Assembly (NCBI RefSeq): GCF_910592395.1
Contig: NC_088324.1
Span: 8,644,953-8,708,952 of the forward strand
Source of the DNA: Lineus longissimus
Lineage: Eukaryota; Nemertea; Pilidiophora; Heteronemertea; Lineidae
Reading direction: 5' to 3'
Length of the DNA: 64,000 nt
The stretch's first letter is position 1; every line of letters begins with the position of its first letter. This document shows, one piece after another, positions 1 to 14,000 of the stretch. Below the pieces are notes generated by a model. That model was not told the origin of the DNA and did no database searches. It saw only the letters and a list, made by a program, of their open reading frames with translations. The position numbers and the translations under genes are program-made.

Positions 1-900
1 GAGGAAGAAATGATGGTGTTTCTTTAGTTTAGAGGAAGAAGGGACAGCCTTTCATTGGTTTGGACTAGAAATGATGGTATTTCTATGGTTTAGAGGAAGA
101 AGGGACAGCCTTTCATTGGTTTGGAGGAAGAAATGATCTTATTTCTTTAGTTTCGAGGAAGAAGGGACAGCCTTTCATTGGTTTGGAGGAAGAAATGATA
201 TTATTTCTTTGGTTTAGAGGAAGAAATGATGGTGTTTCTTTAGTTTCAAGGAAGAAGGGAGAGCCTTTCATTGGTTTGGAGGAAGAAATGATGGTGTTTC
301 TTTAGTTTGGAGGAAGAAGGGACAGCCTTTCATTGGTTTAGAGGAAGAAATGATGGTGTTTCTTTAGTTTGGAGGAAGAAGAGACAGCCTTTCATTGGTT
401 TGGAGGCAGAAATGATGTTATTTCTTTGGTTTAGAGGAAGAAGAGACAGCCTTTCATTGGTTTGGAGGAAGAAATGATGGTGTTTCTTTAGTTTCGAGGA
501 AGAAGGGACAGCCTTTCATTGGTTTGGAGGAAGAAATGATGGTGTTTCTTTAGTTTAGAGGAAGAAGAGACAGCCTTTCGTTGGTTTGGAGGAAGAAATG
601 ATGGTGTTTCTATGGTTAAGAGGACGAAGGGACAGCCTTTCATTGGTTTGGAGGAAGAAATTATGTTATTTCTTTAGTTTAGAGGAAGAAGAGACAGCCT
701 TTCTTTGGTTTGAAGGAAGAAATAATGGTGTTTCTTTGGTTTGGAGGAAGAAGGGACAGCCTTTCATTGGTTTGGAGGGAGATATGATGGTGTTTCTTTA
801 GTTTGGAGGAAGAAGAGACAGCCTTTCGTTGGTTTGGAGGAAGAAATGATGGTGTTTCTTTAGTTTGGAGGAAGAAGGGACATCCATTCTTGGTTTGGAG

Positions 901-2000
901 GAAGACATGATGGTGTTTCTTTAGTTTCGAGGAAGAAGAGACAGCCTTTTATTGGTTTGGAGGAAGAAATGATGGTGTTTCTTTAGTTTGGAGGAAGAAG
1001 GGACATCCATTCTTTGGTTAGGAGGGAGAAATGACGGTGTTTCTTTAGTTTCTAGGAAGAAGGGACAGCCTTTCATTGGTTTGGAGGAAGACATGATGGT
1101 GTTTCTTTAGTTTGGAGGAAGAAGGGACATCCATTCTTGGTTTGGAGGAAGAAATAATGGTGTTTCTTTAGTTTGGAGGAAGAAGAGACAGCCTTTCGTT
1201 GGTTTGGAGGAAGAAATGATGGTGTTTCTTTAGTTTGGAGGAAGAAGGGACAGCCTTTCATTGGTTTAGAGGAAGAAATGATGGTGTTTCTTTAGTTTCG
1301 AGGAAGAAGAGACAGCCTTTTATTGGTTTGGAGGAAGAAATGATGGTGTTTCTTTAGTTTGGAGGAAGAAGGGACATCCATTCTTTGGTTAGGAGGAAGA
1401 AATGACGGTGTTTCTTTAGTTTCTAGGAAGAAGGGACAGCCTTTCATTGGTTTGGAGGAAGAAATGATGGTGTTTCTTTAGTTTGGAGGAAGAAGGGACA
1501 TCCATTCTTGGTTTGGAGGAAGACATGATGGTGTTTCTTTAGTTTAGAGGAAGAAGGGACAGCCATTCTATGGTTTGGAGGATGAAATCATGGTGTTTCT
1601 TTAGTTTCGAGGAAGAAGGGACAGCCTTTCATTGGTTTGGAGGAAGAAATGATGGTGTTTCTTTAGTTTAGAGGAACAAGGGAGAGCCTTTCATTGGCTT
1701 TGAGGAAGAAATAATGGTGTTTCTTTAGTTTAAAGGAAGAAGAGAGAGCCTTTCATTGGTTTGGGGGAAGAAATGATGGTGTTTCTTAAGTTTCGAGGAA
1801 GAAGGGACATCCATTCTTTGGTTTGGAGGAAGAAATGATGGTGTTTCTTTAGTTTCGAGGAAGAAGGGACAGCTGTTCATTGGTTTGGAGGAAGAAATGA
1901 TGGTGTTTCTTTAGTTTAGAGGAAGAAGAGACAGCCTTTCATTGGTTTGGAGGAAGAAATGATGGTGTTTCTTTAGTTTAGAGGAAGAAGGAAGAGCCTT
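901..2000 (+). repeat. Higher-order satellite block, repeated at ~5136-6235
   Basis: Within the array, the order of A/B/C variants and private mutations from about 901 recurs at an offset of 4235 bases. For example, 1073-1261 is matched by 5308-5496, and both contain the rare variants 'GAAATAATGG' and 'CCTTTCGTTGG'. A marker variant, GGAACAAGGGAGAGCC, recurs near 1673, 2911, 5908 and 8892, so further copies of this block exist. This indicates block-scale duplication on top of the 62-bp repeat. Confidence 0.75.
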
Positions 2001-3950
2001 TCATTGGCTTTGAGGAAGAAATGATGGTGTTTCTTTAGTTTAAAGGAAGAAGAGAGAGCCTTTCATTGGTTTGGGGGAAGAAATGATGGTGTTTCTTAAG
2101 TTTCGAGGAAGAAGGGACATCCATTCTTTGGTTTGGAGGAAGAAACGATGGTGTTTTTTTAGTTTCGAGGAAGAAGGGACAGCCGTTCATTGGTTTGGAG
2201 GAAGAAATGATGGTGTTTCTTTAGTTTAGAGGAAGAAAAACAGCCTTTCATTGGTTTGGAGGAAGAAATGATGGTGTTTCTTTAGTTTAGAGGAAGAAGA
2301 GACAGCCTTTCATTGGTTTGGAGGAAGAAATGAAGGTGTTTGTTTAGTTTAGAGGAAGAAGGGAAAGCCTTTCATTGGTTTAGAGGAAGAAATGATGGTG
2401 TTTCTTTAGTTTGGAGGAAGAAGGGACATCCATTCTTTGGTTTGGAGGAAGAAATGATGGTGTTTCTTTAGTTTCCAGGAAGAAGGGACAGCCGTTCATT
2501 GGTTTGCAGGAAGAAATGATGGTGTTTCTTTAGTTTAGAGGAAGAAGGGACAGCCTTTCATTGGTTTGGAGGAAGACATGATGGTGTTTCTTTAGTTTAG
2601 AGGAAGAAGGGACATCCATTCTACGGTTTGGAGAATGAAATCATGGTGTTTCTTTAGTTTCGAGGAAGAAGGGACAGCCTTTCATTGGTTTGGAGGAAGA
2701 AATGATGGTGTTTCTTTAGTTTGGAGGAAGAAGGGACAGCCTTTCATTGGTTAGGAGGAAGAAATGACGGTGTTTCTTTAGTTTCTAGGAAGAAGGGACA
2801 GCCTTTCATTGGTTTGGAGGAAGAAATGATGGTGTTTCTTTAGTTTGGAGGAAGAAGGGACATCCATTCTTGGTTTGGAGGAAGACATGATGGTGTTTCT
2901 TTAGTTTAGAGGAACAAGGGAGAGCCTTTCATTGGCTTTGAGGAAGAAATGATGGTGTTTCTTTAGTTTAAAGGAAGAAGAGAGAGCCTTTCATTGGTTT
3001 GGGGGAAGAAATGATGGTGTTTCTTAAGTTTCGAGGAAGAAGGGACATCCATTCTTTGGTTTGGAGGAAGAAATGATGGTGTTTCTTTAGTTTCGAGGAA
3101 GAAGGGACAGCTGTTCATTGGTTTGGAGGAAGAAATGATGGTGTTTCTTTAGTTAATAGGAAGAAGAGACAGCCTTTCATTGGTTTGGAGGAAGAAATGA
3201 TGGTGTTTCTTTAGTTTAGAGGAAGAAGGAAGAGCCTTTCATTGGCTTTGAGGAAGAAATGATGGTGTTTCTTTAGTTTAAAGGAAGAAGAGAGAGCCTT
3301 TCATTGGTTTGGGGGAAGAAATGATGGTGTTTCTTAAGTTTCGAGGAAGAAGGGACATCCATTCTTTGGTTTGGAGGAAGAAACGATGGTGTTTTTTTAG
3401 TTTCGAGGAAGAAGGGACAGCCGTTCATTGGTTTGGAGGAAGAAATGATGGTGTTTCTTTAGTTTAGAGGAAGAAAAACAGCCTTTCATTGGTTTGGAGG
3501 AAGAAATGATAGTGTTTCTTTAGTTTAGAGGAAGAAGAGACAGCCTTTCATTGGTTTGGAGGAAGAAATGAAGGTGTTTCTTTAGTTTAGAGGAAGAAGG
3601 GAAAGCCTTTCATTGGTTTAGAGGAAGAAATGATGGTGTTTCTTTAGTTTGGAGGAAGAAGGGACATCCATTCTTTGGTTTGGAGGAAGAAATGATGGTG
3701 TTTCTTTAGTTTAGAGGAAGAAGGGAAAGCCTTTCATTGGTTTAGAGGAAGAAATGATGGTGTTTCTTTAGTTTGGAGGAAGAAGGGACATCCATTCTTT
3801 GGTTTGGAGGAAGAAATGATGGTGTTTCTTTAGTTTGGAGGAAGAAGGGACAGCCTTTCATTGGTTAGGAGGAAGAAATGACGGTGTTTCTTTAGTTTCT
3901 AGGAAGAAGGGACAGCCTTTCATTGGTTTGGAGGAAGAAATGATGGTGTT

Positions 3951-4450
3951 NNNNNNNNNNNNNNNNNNNNNNNNNNNNNNNNNNNNNNNNNNNNNNNNNN
4001 NNNNNNNNNNNNNNNNNNNNNNNNNNNNNNNNNNNNNNNNNNNNNNNNNNNNNNNNNNNNNNNNNNNNNNNNNNNNNNNNNNNNNNNNNNNNNNNNNNNN
4101 NNNNNNNNNNNNNNNNNNNNNNNNNNNNNNNNNNNNNNNNNNNNNNNNNNNNNNNNNNNNNNNNNNNNNNNNNNNNNNNNNNNNNNNNNNNNNNNNNNNN
4201 NNNNNNNNNNNNNNNNNNNNNNNNNNNNNNNNNNNNNNNNNNNNNNNNNNNNNNNNNNNNNNNNNNNNNNNNNNNNNNNNNNNNNNNNNNNNNNNNNNNN
4301 NNNNNNNNNNNNNNNNNNNNNNNNNNNNNNNNNNNNNNNNNNNNNNNNNNNNNNNNNNNNNNNNNNNNNNNNNNNNNNNNNNNNNNNNNNNNNNNNNNNN
4401 NNNNNNNNNNNNNNNNNNNNNNNNNNNNNNNNNNNNNNNNNNNNNNNNNN
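3951..4450. other. Assembly gap of 500 N
   Basis: Exactly 500 N bases lie inside the satellite. The round number suggests a placeholder gap of unknown true size. The sequence on both sides is the same 62-bp repeat, so the array copy number here cannot be trusted. Confidence 0.99.
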
Positions 4451-6336
4451 GAGGAAGAAATGATGGTGTTTCTTTAGTTTGGAGGAAGAAGGGGACATCC
4501 ATTCTTTGGTTTGGAGGAAGAAATGATGGTGTTTCTTTAGTTTAGAGGAAGAAGGGAAAGCCTTTCATTGGTTTAGAGGAAGAAATGATGGTGTTTCTTT
4601 AGTTTGGAGGAAGAAGGGACATCCATTCTTTGGTTTGGAGGAAGAAATGATGGTGTTTCTTTAGTTTCCAGGAAGAAGGGACAGCCGTTCATTGGTTTGC
4701 AGGAAGAAATGATGGTGTTTCTTTAGTTTAGAGGAAGAAGGGACAGCCTTTCATTGGTTTCGAGGAAGACATGATGGTGTTTCTTTAGTTTAGAGGAAGA
4801 AGAGACAGCCTTTCATTGGTTTGGAGGAAGACATGATGGTGTTTCTTTAGTTTAGAGGAAGAAGGGACATCCATCCTACGGTTTGGAGGATGAAATCATG
4901 GTGTTTCTTTAGTTTCGAGGAAGAAGGGACAGCCTTTCATTGGTTTGGAGGAAGAAATGATGGTGTTTCTTTAGTTTGGAGGAAGAAGGGACATCCATTC
5001 TTTGGTTAGGAGGAAGAAATGACGGTGTTTCTTTAGTTTCTAGGAAGAAGGGACAGCCTTTCATTGGTTTGGAGGAAGAAATGATGGTGTTTCTTTAGTT
5101 TGGAGGAAGAAGGGACATCCATTCTTGGTTTGGAGGAAGACATGATGGTGTTTCTTTAGTTTCGAGGAAGAACAGACAGCCTTTTATTGGTTTGGAGGAA
5201 GAAATGATGGTGTTTCTTTAGTTTGGAGGAAGAAGGGACATCCATTCTTTGGTTAGGAGGAAGAAATGACGGTGTTTCTTTAGTTTCTAGGAAGAAGGGA
5301 CAGCCTTTCATTGGTTTGGAGGAAGACATGATGGTGTTTCTTTAGTTTGGAGGAAGAAGGGACATCCATTCTTGGTTTGGAGGAAGAAATAATGGTGTTT
5401 CTTTAGTTTGGAGGAAGAAGAGACAGCCTTTCGTTGGTTTGGAGGAAGAAATGATGGTGTTTCTTTAGTTTGGAGGAAGAAGGGACAGCCTTTCATTGGT
5501 TTAGAGGAAGAAATGATGGTGTTTCTTTAGTTTCGAGGAAGAAGAGACAGCCTTTTATTGGTTTGGAGGAAGAAATGATGGTGTTTCTTTAGTTTGGAGG
5601 AAGAAGGGACATCCATTCTTTGGTTAGGAGGAAGAAATGACGGTGTTTCTTTAGTTTCTAGGAAGAAGGGACAGCCTTTCATTGGTTTGGAGGAAGAAAT
5701 GATGGTGTTTCTTTAGTTTGGAGGAAGAAGGGACATCCATTCTTGGTTTGGAGGAAGACATGATGGTGTTTCTTTAGTTTAGAGGAAGAAGGGACATCCA
5801 TTCTATGGTTTGGAGGATGAAATCATGGTGTTTCTTTAGTTTCGAGGAAGAAGGGACAGCCTTTCATTGGTTTGGAGGAAGAAATGATGGTGTTTCTTTA
5901 GTTTAGAGGAACAAGGGAGAGCCTTTCATTGGCTTTGAGGAAGAAATGATGGTGTTTCTTTAGTTTAAAGGAAAAAGAGAGAGCCTTTCATTGGTTTGGG
6001 GGAAGAAATGATGGTGTTTCTTAAGTTTCGAGGAAGAAGGGACATCCATTCTTTGGTTTGGAGGAAGAAATGATGGTGTTTCTTTAGTTTCGAGGAAGAA
6101 GGGACAGCTGTTCATTGGTTTGGAGGAAGAAATGATGGTGTTTCTTTAGTTTAGAGGAAGAAGAGACAGCCTTTCATTGGTTTGGAGGAAGAAATGATGT
6201 TATTTCTTTGGTTTAGAGGAAGAAGAGACAGCCTTTCATTGGTTTGGAGGAAGAAATGATGGTGTTTCTTTAGTTTCGAGGAAGAAGGGACAGCCTTTCA
6301 TTGGTTTGGAGGAAGAAATGATGGTGTTTCTTTAGT

Positions 6337-8080
6337 TTAGAGGAAGAAGGCAGAGCCTTTCATTGGCTTTGAGGAAGAAATGATGGTGTTTCTTAAGTTT
6401 AAAGGAAGAAGAGAGAGCCTTTCATTGGTTTGGGGGAAGAAATGATGGTGTTTCTTAAGTTTCGAGGAAGAAGGGACATTCATTCTTTGGTTTGGAGGAA
6501 GAAATGATCGTGTTTCTTTAGTTTCGAGGAAGAAGAGACAGCCTTTCATTAGTTTGGAGGAAGAAACGATGGTGTTTCTTTAGTTTGGAGGAAGAAAGGA
6601 CATCCATTCTTTGGTTTAGAGGAAGAAACCACGGTGTTTCTTTAGTTTCGAGGAAGAAGGGACAGCCTTTGATTGGTTTGGAGGAAGAAATGATGGTGTT
6701 TCTTTAGTTTGGAGGAAGAAGGGACATCCATTCTTTGGTTTGGAGGAAGAAATGACGGTGTTTCTTCAGTTTCTAGGAAGAAGAGACAGCCTTTCATTGG
6801 TTTGGAGGAAGAAATGATGGTGTTTCTTTAGTTTGGAGGGAGAAGGGACATCCATTCTTTGGTTTGGAGGAAGAAATGACGGTGTTTCTTTAGTTTCGAG
6901 GAAGAAGGGACAGCCTTTCATTGGTTTGGAGGAAGACATGATGGTGTTTCTTTAGTTTAGAGGAAGAAGGGACAGCCTTTCTTTGGTTTGGAGGAAGAAA
7001 TGATGGTGTTTCTTTAGTTTCGAGGAAAAAGGTTTATTCATTATTTGGTTTGGAGGAAGAAAAGATGGTGTTTCTTTAGTTTAGAGGAAGAAGGGACAGC
7101 CTTTCATTGGTTTGGACGAAGAAATGATGGTTTTTCTTTTGCTTAGAGGAAGAAGAGACAGCCTTTCTTTGGGTTAGAGGAATAAATGATGGAGTTTCTT
7201 TAGTTTAGAGGATGAAGGGACAGCCTTTCATTGGTTTGGAGGAAGAAATGATGGTGTTTCTTTAGTTTCTAGGAAGAAGGGACATCCATTCTCTGGTTTG
7301 GAGGAAGAAATGATGGTGTTTCTTTAGTTTCGAGGAAGAAGGGACAGCCTTTCATTGGTTTGGAGGAAGAAATGATGGTGTTTCTTTAGTTTCGAGGAAG
7401 AAGGGACATCCATTCTTTGGTTTGGAGGAAGAAATGATGGTGTTTCTTTAGTTTAGAGGAAGAAGGGACAGCCTTTCATTGGTTTGGAGGAAGAAATGAT
7501 GGTGTTTCTTAAGTTTCGAGGAAGAAGGGACATCCATTCTTTGGTTTAGAGGAAGAAATGATGGCGCATCTTAAGTTAAGAGGAAGAAGAAACAGCCTTT
7601 TATTGGTTTGGAGGAAGAAATGATGGTGTTTCTTTAGTTTCGAGGAAGAAGGGACAGCCTTTCATTGGTTTGGAGGAAGAAATGATGGTGTTTCTTTAGC
7701 TTAGAGGAAGAAGAGACAGCCTTTCTTTGGTTTGGAGGAAGAAATGATGGTGTTTCTTTAGTTTTGAGGAAGAAGAGACAATCTTTCTTTGGTTTGGAGG
7801 AAGAAATGATGGTGTTTCTTTAGTTTAGAGGAAGAAGGGACATCCATTCTTTGGTTTTGAGGAAGAAATGACGGTGTTTCTTTAGTTTCTAGGAAGAAGG
7901 GACAGCCTTTCATTGGTTTGGAGGAAGAAATGATGGTGTTTCTTTAGTTTAGAGGAAGAAGGGACAGCCTTTCATTGGTTTGGAGGAAGAAATGATGGTG
8001 TTTCTTTAGTTTAGAGGAAGAAGGGACAGCCTTTCATTGGTTTGGAGGAAGAAATGATGGTGTTTCTTTAGTTTCTAGGA
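6337..8080 (+). repeat. Second higher-order satellite block, repeated at ~10991 and ~13975
   Basis: The variant pattern at 6337-6549 recurs at 10991-11203 and 13975-14187 with only one or two changes. Further along, the odd segment GGTGTTTGTTTAGTTTAGAG near 8103 recurs near 13005, and 12412-12771 partly recurs at 14801-15070. The offsets differ (4654, 2984, ~4900, ~2300), so several overlapping duplications shaped the array. Confidence 0.7.
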
Positions 8081-11000
8081 AGAAGGGACATCCACTCTAT
8101 GGTTTGGTGTTTGTTTAGTTTAGAGGAAGAAGGTACAGCCCTTCTTTGGTTAGGAGGTAGTAGGGAGAACCTTTCATTGGTTTGAAGAAGCAATGATAGT
8201 GTTTCTTTAGTTTAGAGGAAGAAGAGACAGACTTTCTTTGGTTTGGAGGAAGAAATGATGGTGTTTCTTTAGTTTCGAGGAAAAAGGTTTATTCATTATT
8301 TGGAGGAAGAAATGATGGTGTTTCTTTAGTTTAGAGGAAGAAGGGACAGCCTTTCATTGGTTTGGACGAAGAAATGATGGTTTTTCTTTTGCTGAGAGGA
8401 AGAAGAGAAGCCTTTCTTTGGTTTAGAGGAAGAAATGATGGTGTTTCTTTAGTTTAGAGGATGAAGGGACAGCCTTTCATTGGTTTGGAGGAAGAAATGA
8501 TGGTGTTTCTTTAGTTTCTAGTAAAAGGGACATCCATTCTCTGGTTTGGAGGAAGAAATGATGGTGTTTCTTTAGTTTCGAGGAAGAAGGGACAGCCTTT
8601 GATTGGTTTGGAAGAAGAAATGACTGTGTTTCTTTAGTTTAGAGGAAGAAGAGACAGCCTTTCTTTGGGTTAGAGGAAGAAATGATGCTGTTTCTGTAGT
8701 TTAGAGGAAGAAGGGACAGCCTTTCATTGACTTTGAGGAAGAAATGATGGTGTTTCTTTAGTTTAAAGGAAGAAGAGAGAGCCTTTCATTGGTTTGGGGG
8801 AAGACATGATGGTGTTTCTTTAGTTTCGAGGAAGAAGGGACAGCCATTCACTGGTTTGGAGGAAGACATGATGGTGTTTCTTTAGTTTAGAGGAACAAGG
8901 GAGAGCCTTTCATTGGCTTTGAGGAAGAAATGATGGTGTTTCTTTAGTTTAAAGGAAGAAGAGAGAGCCTTTCATTGGTTTGGGGGAAGAAATGATGGTG
9001 TTTCTTAAGTTTCGAGGAAGAAGGGACATCCATTCTTTGGTTTGGAGGAAGAAATGATGGTGTTTCTTTAGTTTCGAGGAAGAAGGGACAGCTGTTCATT
9101 GGTTTGGAGGAAGAAATGATGGTGTTTCTTTAGTTTAGAGGAAGAAGAGACAGCCTTTCATTGGTTTGGAGGAAGAAATGATGGTGTTTCTTTAGTTTAG
9201 AGGAAGAAGGAAGAGCCTTTCATTGGCTTTGAGGAAGAAATGATGGTGTTTCTTTAGTTTAAAGGAAGAAGAGAGAGCCTTTCATTGGTTTGGGGGAAGA
9301 AATGATGGTGTTTCTTAAGTTTCGAGGAAGAAGGGACATCCATTCTTTGGTTTGGAGGAAGAAACGATGGTGTTTTTTTAGTTTCGAGGAAGAAGGGACA
9401 GCCGTTCATTGGTTTGGGGGAAGAAATGATGGTGTTTCTTTAGTTTAGAGGAAGAAAAACAGCCTTTCATTGGTTTGGAGGAAGAAATGATGGTGTTTCT
9501 TTAGTTTAGAGGAAGAAGAGACAGCCTTTCATTGGTTTGGAGGAAGAAATGAAGGTGTTTCTTTAGTTTAGAGGAAGAAGGGAAAGCCTTTCATTGGTTT
9601 AGAGGAAGAAATGATGGTGTTTCTTTTGTTTGGAGGAAGAAGGGACATCCATTCTTTGGTTTGGAGGAAGAAATGATGGTGTTTCTTTAGTTTAGAGGAA
9701 GAAGGGAAAGCCTTTCATTGGTTTAGAGGAAGAAATGATGGTGTTTCTTTAGTTTGGAGGAAGAAGGGACATCCATTCTTTGGTTTGGAGGAAGAAATGA
9801 TGGTGTTTCTTTAGTTTCCAGGAAGAAGGGACAGCCGTTCATTGGTTTGCAGGAAGAAATGATGGTGTTTCTTTAGTTTAGAGGAAGAAGGGACAGCCTT
9901 TCATTGGTTTCGAGGAAGACATGATGGTGTTTCTTTAGTTTAGAGGAAGAAGAGACAGCCTTTCATTGGTTTGGAGGAAGACATGATGGTGTTTCTTTAG
10001 TTTAGAGGAAGAAGGGACATCCATTCTACGGTTTGGAGGATGAAATCATGGTGTTTCTTTAGTTTCGAGGAAGAAGGGACAGCCTTTCATTGGTTTGGAG
10101 GAAGAAATGATGGTGTTTCTTTAGTTTGGAGGAAGAAGGGACATCCATTCTTGGTTTGGAGGAAGACATGATGGTGTTTCTTTAGTTTCGAGGAAGAAGA
10201 GACAGCCTTTTATTGGTTTGGAGGAAGAAATGATGGTGTTTCTTTAGTTTGGAGGAAGAAGGGACATCCATTCTTTGGTTAGGAGGAAGAAATGACGGTG
10301 TTTCTTTAGTTTCTAGGAAGAAGGGACAGCCTTTCATTGGTTTGGAGGAAGACATGATGGTGTTTCTTTAGTTTGGAGGAAGAAGGGACATCCATTCTTG
10401 GTTTGGAGGAAGAAATAATGGTGTTTCTTTAGTTTGGAGGAAGAAGAGACAGCCTTTCGTTGGTTTGGAGGAAGAAATGATGGTGTTTCTTTAGTTTGGA
10501 GGAAGAAGGGACAGCCTTTGATTGGTTTGGAGGAAGAAATGATGGTGTTTCTTTAGTTTGGAGGAAGAAGGGACATCCATTCTTGGTTTGGAGGAAGACA
10601 TGATGGTGTTTCTTTAGTTTAGAGGAAGAAGGGACATCCATTCTATGGTTTGGAGGATGAAATCATGGTGTTTCTTTAGTTTCGAGGAAGAAGGGACAGC
10701 CTTTCATTGGTTTGGAGGAAGAAATGATGGTGTTTCTTTAGTTTCGAGGAAGAAGGGACAGCTGTTCATTGGTTTGGAGGAAGAAATGATGGTGTTTCTT
10801 TAGTTTAGAGGAAGAAGAGACAGCCTTTCATTGGTTTGGAGGAAGAAATGATGTTATTTCTTTGGTTTAGAGGAAGAAGAGACAGCCTTTCATTGGTTTG
10901 GAGGAAGAAATGATGGTGTTTCTTTAGTTTCGAGGAAGAAGGGACAGCCTTTCATTGGTTTGGAGGAAGAAATGATGGTGTTTCTTTAGTTTAGAGGAAG

Positions 11001-14000
11001 AAGGGAGAGCCTTTCATTGGCTTTGAGGAAGAAATGATGGTGTTTCTTAAGTTGAAAGGAAGAAGAGAGAGCCTTTCATTGGTTTGGGGGAAGAAATGAT
11101 GGTGTTTCTTAAGTTTCGAGGAAGAAGGGACATTCATTCTTTGGTTTGGAGGAAGAAATGATCGTGTTTCTTTAGTTTCGAGGAAGAAGAGACAGCCTTT
11201 CATTAGGTTGGAGGAAGAAACGATGGTGTTTCTTTAGTTTGGAGGAAGAAAGGACATCCATTCTTTGGTTTAGAGGAAGAAATCACGGTGTTTCTTTAGT
11301 TTCGAGGAAGAAGGGACAGCCTTTGATTGGTTTGGAGGAAGAAATGATGGTGTTTCTTTAGTTTGGAGGAAGAAGGGACATCCATTCTTTGGTTTGGAGG
11401 AAGAAATGACGGTGTTTCGTCAGTTTCTAGGAAGAAGAGACAGCCTTTCATTGGTTTGGAGGAAGAAATGATGGTGTTTCTTTAGTTTGGAGGGAGAAGG
11501 GACATCCATTCTTTGGTTTGGAGGAAGAAATGACGGTGTTTCTTTAGTTTCGAGGAAGAAGGGACAGCCTTTCATTGGTTTGGAGGAAGACATTATGGTG
11601 TTTCTTTAGTTTAGAGGAAGAAGGGACAGCCTTTCTTTGGTTTGGAGGAAGAAATGATGGTGTTTCTTTAGTTTCGAGGAAAAAGGTTTATTCATTATTT
11701 GGTTTGGAGGAAGAAAAGATGGTGTTTCTTTAGTTTAGAGGAAGAAGGGACAGCCTTTCATTGGTTTGGACGAAGAAATGATGGTTTTTCTTTTGCTTAG
11801 AGGAAGAAGAGACAGCCTTTCTTTGGGTTAGAGGAAGAAATGATGGAGTTTCTTTAGTTTAGAGGATGAAGGGACAGCCTTTCATTGGTTTGGAGGAAGA
11901 AATGATGGTGTTTCTTTAGTTTCTAGGAAGAAGGGACATCCATTCTCTGGTTTGGAGGAAGAAATGATGGTGTTTCTTTAGTTTCGAGGAAGAAGGGACA
12001 GCCTTTCATTGGTTTGGAGGAAGAAATGATGGTGTTTCTTTAGTTTCGAGGAAGAAGGGACATCCATTCTTTGGTTTGGAGGAAGAAATGATGGTGTTTC
12101 TTTAGTTTAGAGGAAGAAGGGACAGCCTTTCATTGGTTTGGAGGAAGAAATGATGGTGTTTCTTAAGTTTCGCGGAAGAAGGGACATCCATTCTTTGGTT
12201 TAGAGGAAGAAATGATGGCGCATCTTAAGTTAAGAGGAAGAAGAAACAGCCTTTTATTGGTTTGGAGGAAGAAATGATGGTGTTTCTTTAGTTTCGAGGA
12301 AGAAGGGACAGCCTTTCATTGGTTTGGAGGAAGAAATGATGGTGTTTCTTTAGCTTAGAGGAAGAAGAGACAGCCTTTCTTTGGTTTGGAGGAAGAAATG
12401 ATGGTGTTTCTTTAGTTTTGAGGAAAAAGAGACAATCTTTCTTTGGTTTGGAGGAAGAAATGATGGTGTTTCTTTAGTTTAGAGGAAGAAGGGACATCCA
12501 TTCTTTGGTTTTGAGGAAGAAATGACGGTGTTTCTTTAGTTTCTAGGAAGAAGGGACAGCCTTTCATTGGTTTGGAGGAAGAAATGATGGTGTTTCTATG
12601 GTTTAGAGGACAAAGGGACAGCCTTTCATTGGTTTGGAGGAAGAAATGATGGTGTTTCTTTAGTTTGGAGGAAGAAGGGACATCCATTCTTTGGTTTGGA
12701 GGAAGAAATGACGGTGTTTCTTTAGTTTCGAGGAAGAAGGGACAGCCTTTCATTGGTTTGGAGAAAGACATGATGGTGTTTCTTCAGTTTAGAGGAAGAA
12801 GGGACAGCCTTTCATTGGTTTAGAGGAAGAAATGATGGTGTTTCTTTAGTTTGGAGGAAGAAGGGAAAGCCTTTCATTGGTTTAGAGGAAGAAATGATGG
12901 TGTTTCTTTAGTTTGGAGGAAGAAGGGACAGCCTTTCATTGGTTTGGAGGAAGAAATGATGGTGTTTCTTTAGTTTCTAGGAAGAAGGGACATCCACTCT
13001 ATGCTTTGGTGTTTGTTTAGTTTAGAGGAAGAAGGTACAGCCCTTCTTTGGTTAGGAGGTAGTAGGGAGAACCTTTCATTGGTTTGAAGAAGCAATGATA
13101 GTGTTTCTTTAGCTTAGAGGAAGAAGAGACAGACTTTCTTTGGTTTGGAGGAAGAAATGATGGTGTTTCTTTAGTTTCGAGGAAAAAGGTTTATTCATTA
13201 TTTGGAGGAAGAAATGATGGTGTTTCTTTAGTTTAGAGGAAGAAGGGACAGCCTTTCATTGGTTTGGACGAAGAAATGATGGTTTTTCTTTTGCTTAGAG
13301 GAAGAAGAGAAGCATTTCTTTGGTTTAGAGGAAGAAATGATGGTGTTTCTTTAGTTTAGAGGATGAAGGGACAGCCTTTCATTGGTTTGGAGGAAGAAAT
13401 GATGGTGTTTCTTTAGTTTCTAGTAAAAGGGACATCCATTCTCTGGTTTGGAGGAAGAAATGATGGTGTTTCTTTAGTTTCGAGGAAGAAGGGACAGCCT
13501 TTGATTGGTTTGGAAGAAGAAATGACGGTGTTTCTTTAGTTTAGAGGAAGAAGAGACAGCCTTTCTTTGGGTTAGAGGAAGAAATGATGCTGTTTCTGTA
13601 GTTTAGAGGAAGAAGGGACAGCCTTTCATTGACTTTGAGGAAGAAATGATGGTGTTTCTTTAGTTTAAAGGAAGAAGAGAGAGCCTTTCATTGGTTTGGG
13701 GGAAGACATGATGGTGTTTCTTTAGTTTCGAGGAAGAAGGGACAGCCATTCACTGGTTTGGAGGAAGACATGATGGTGTTTCTTTAGTTTAGAGGAAGAA
13801 GGGACATCCACTCTATGGGTTGGAGGATGAAATCATGGTGTTTCTTTAGTTTCGAGGAAGAAGGGACATTCATTCTTTGGTTTGGAGGAAGAAATGATGG
13901 TGTTTCTTTAGTTTAGAGGAAGAAGGGACAGCCTTTGATTGGTTTGGAGGAAGAAATGATGGTGTTTCTTTAGTTTAGAGGAAGAAGGGAGAGCCTTTCA

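Noticed and set aside
12412-12771. 119-codon open frame and similar repetitive frames in the satellite
   Set aside because: The 62-bp unit happens to be largely free of stops on the minus strand, so the peptide repeats (KETPSFLPPNQ...) cycle through frames with the repeat. There are no consistent starts, splice sites or codon signature.
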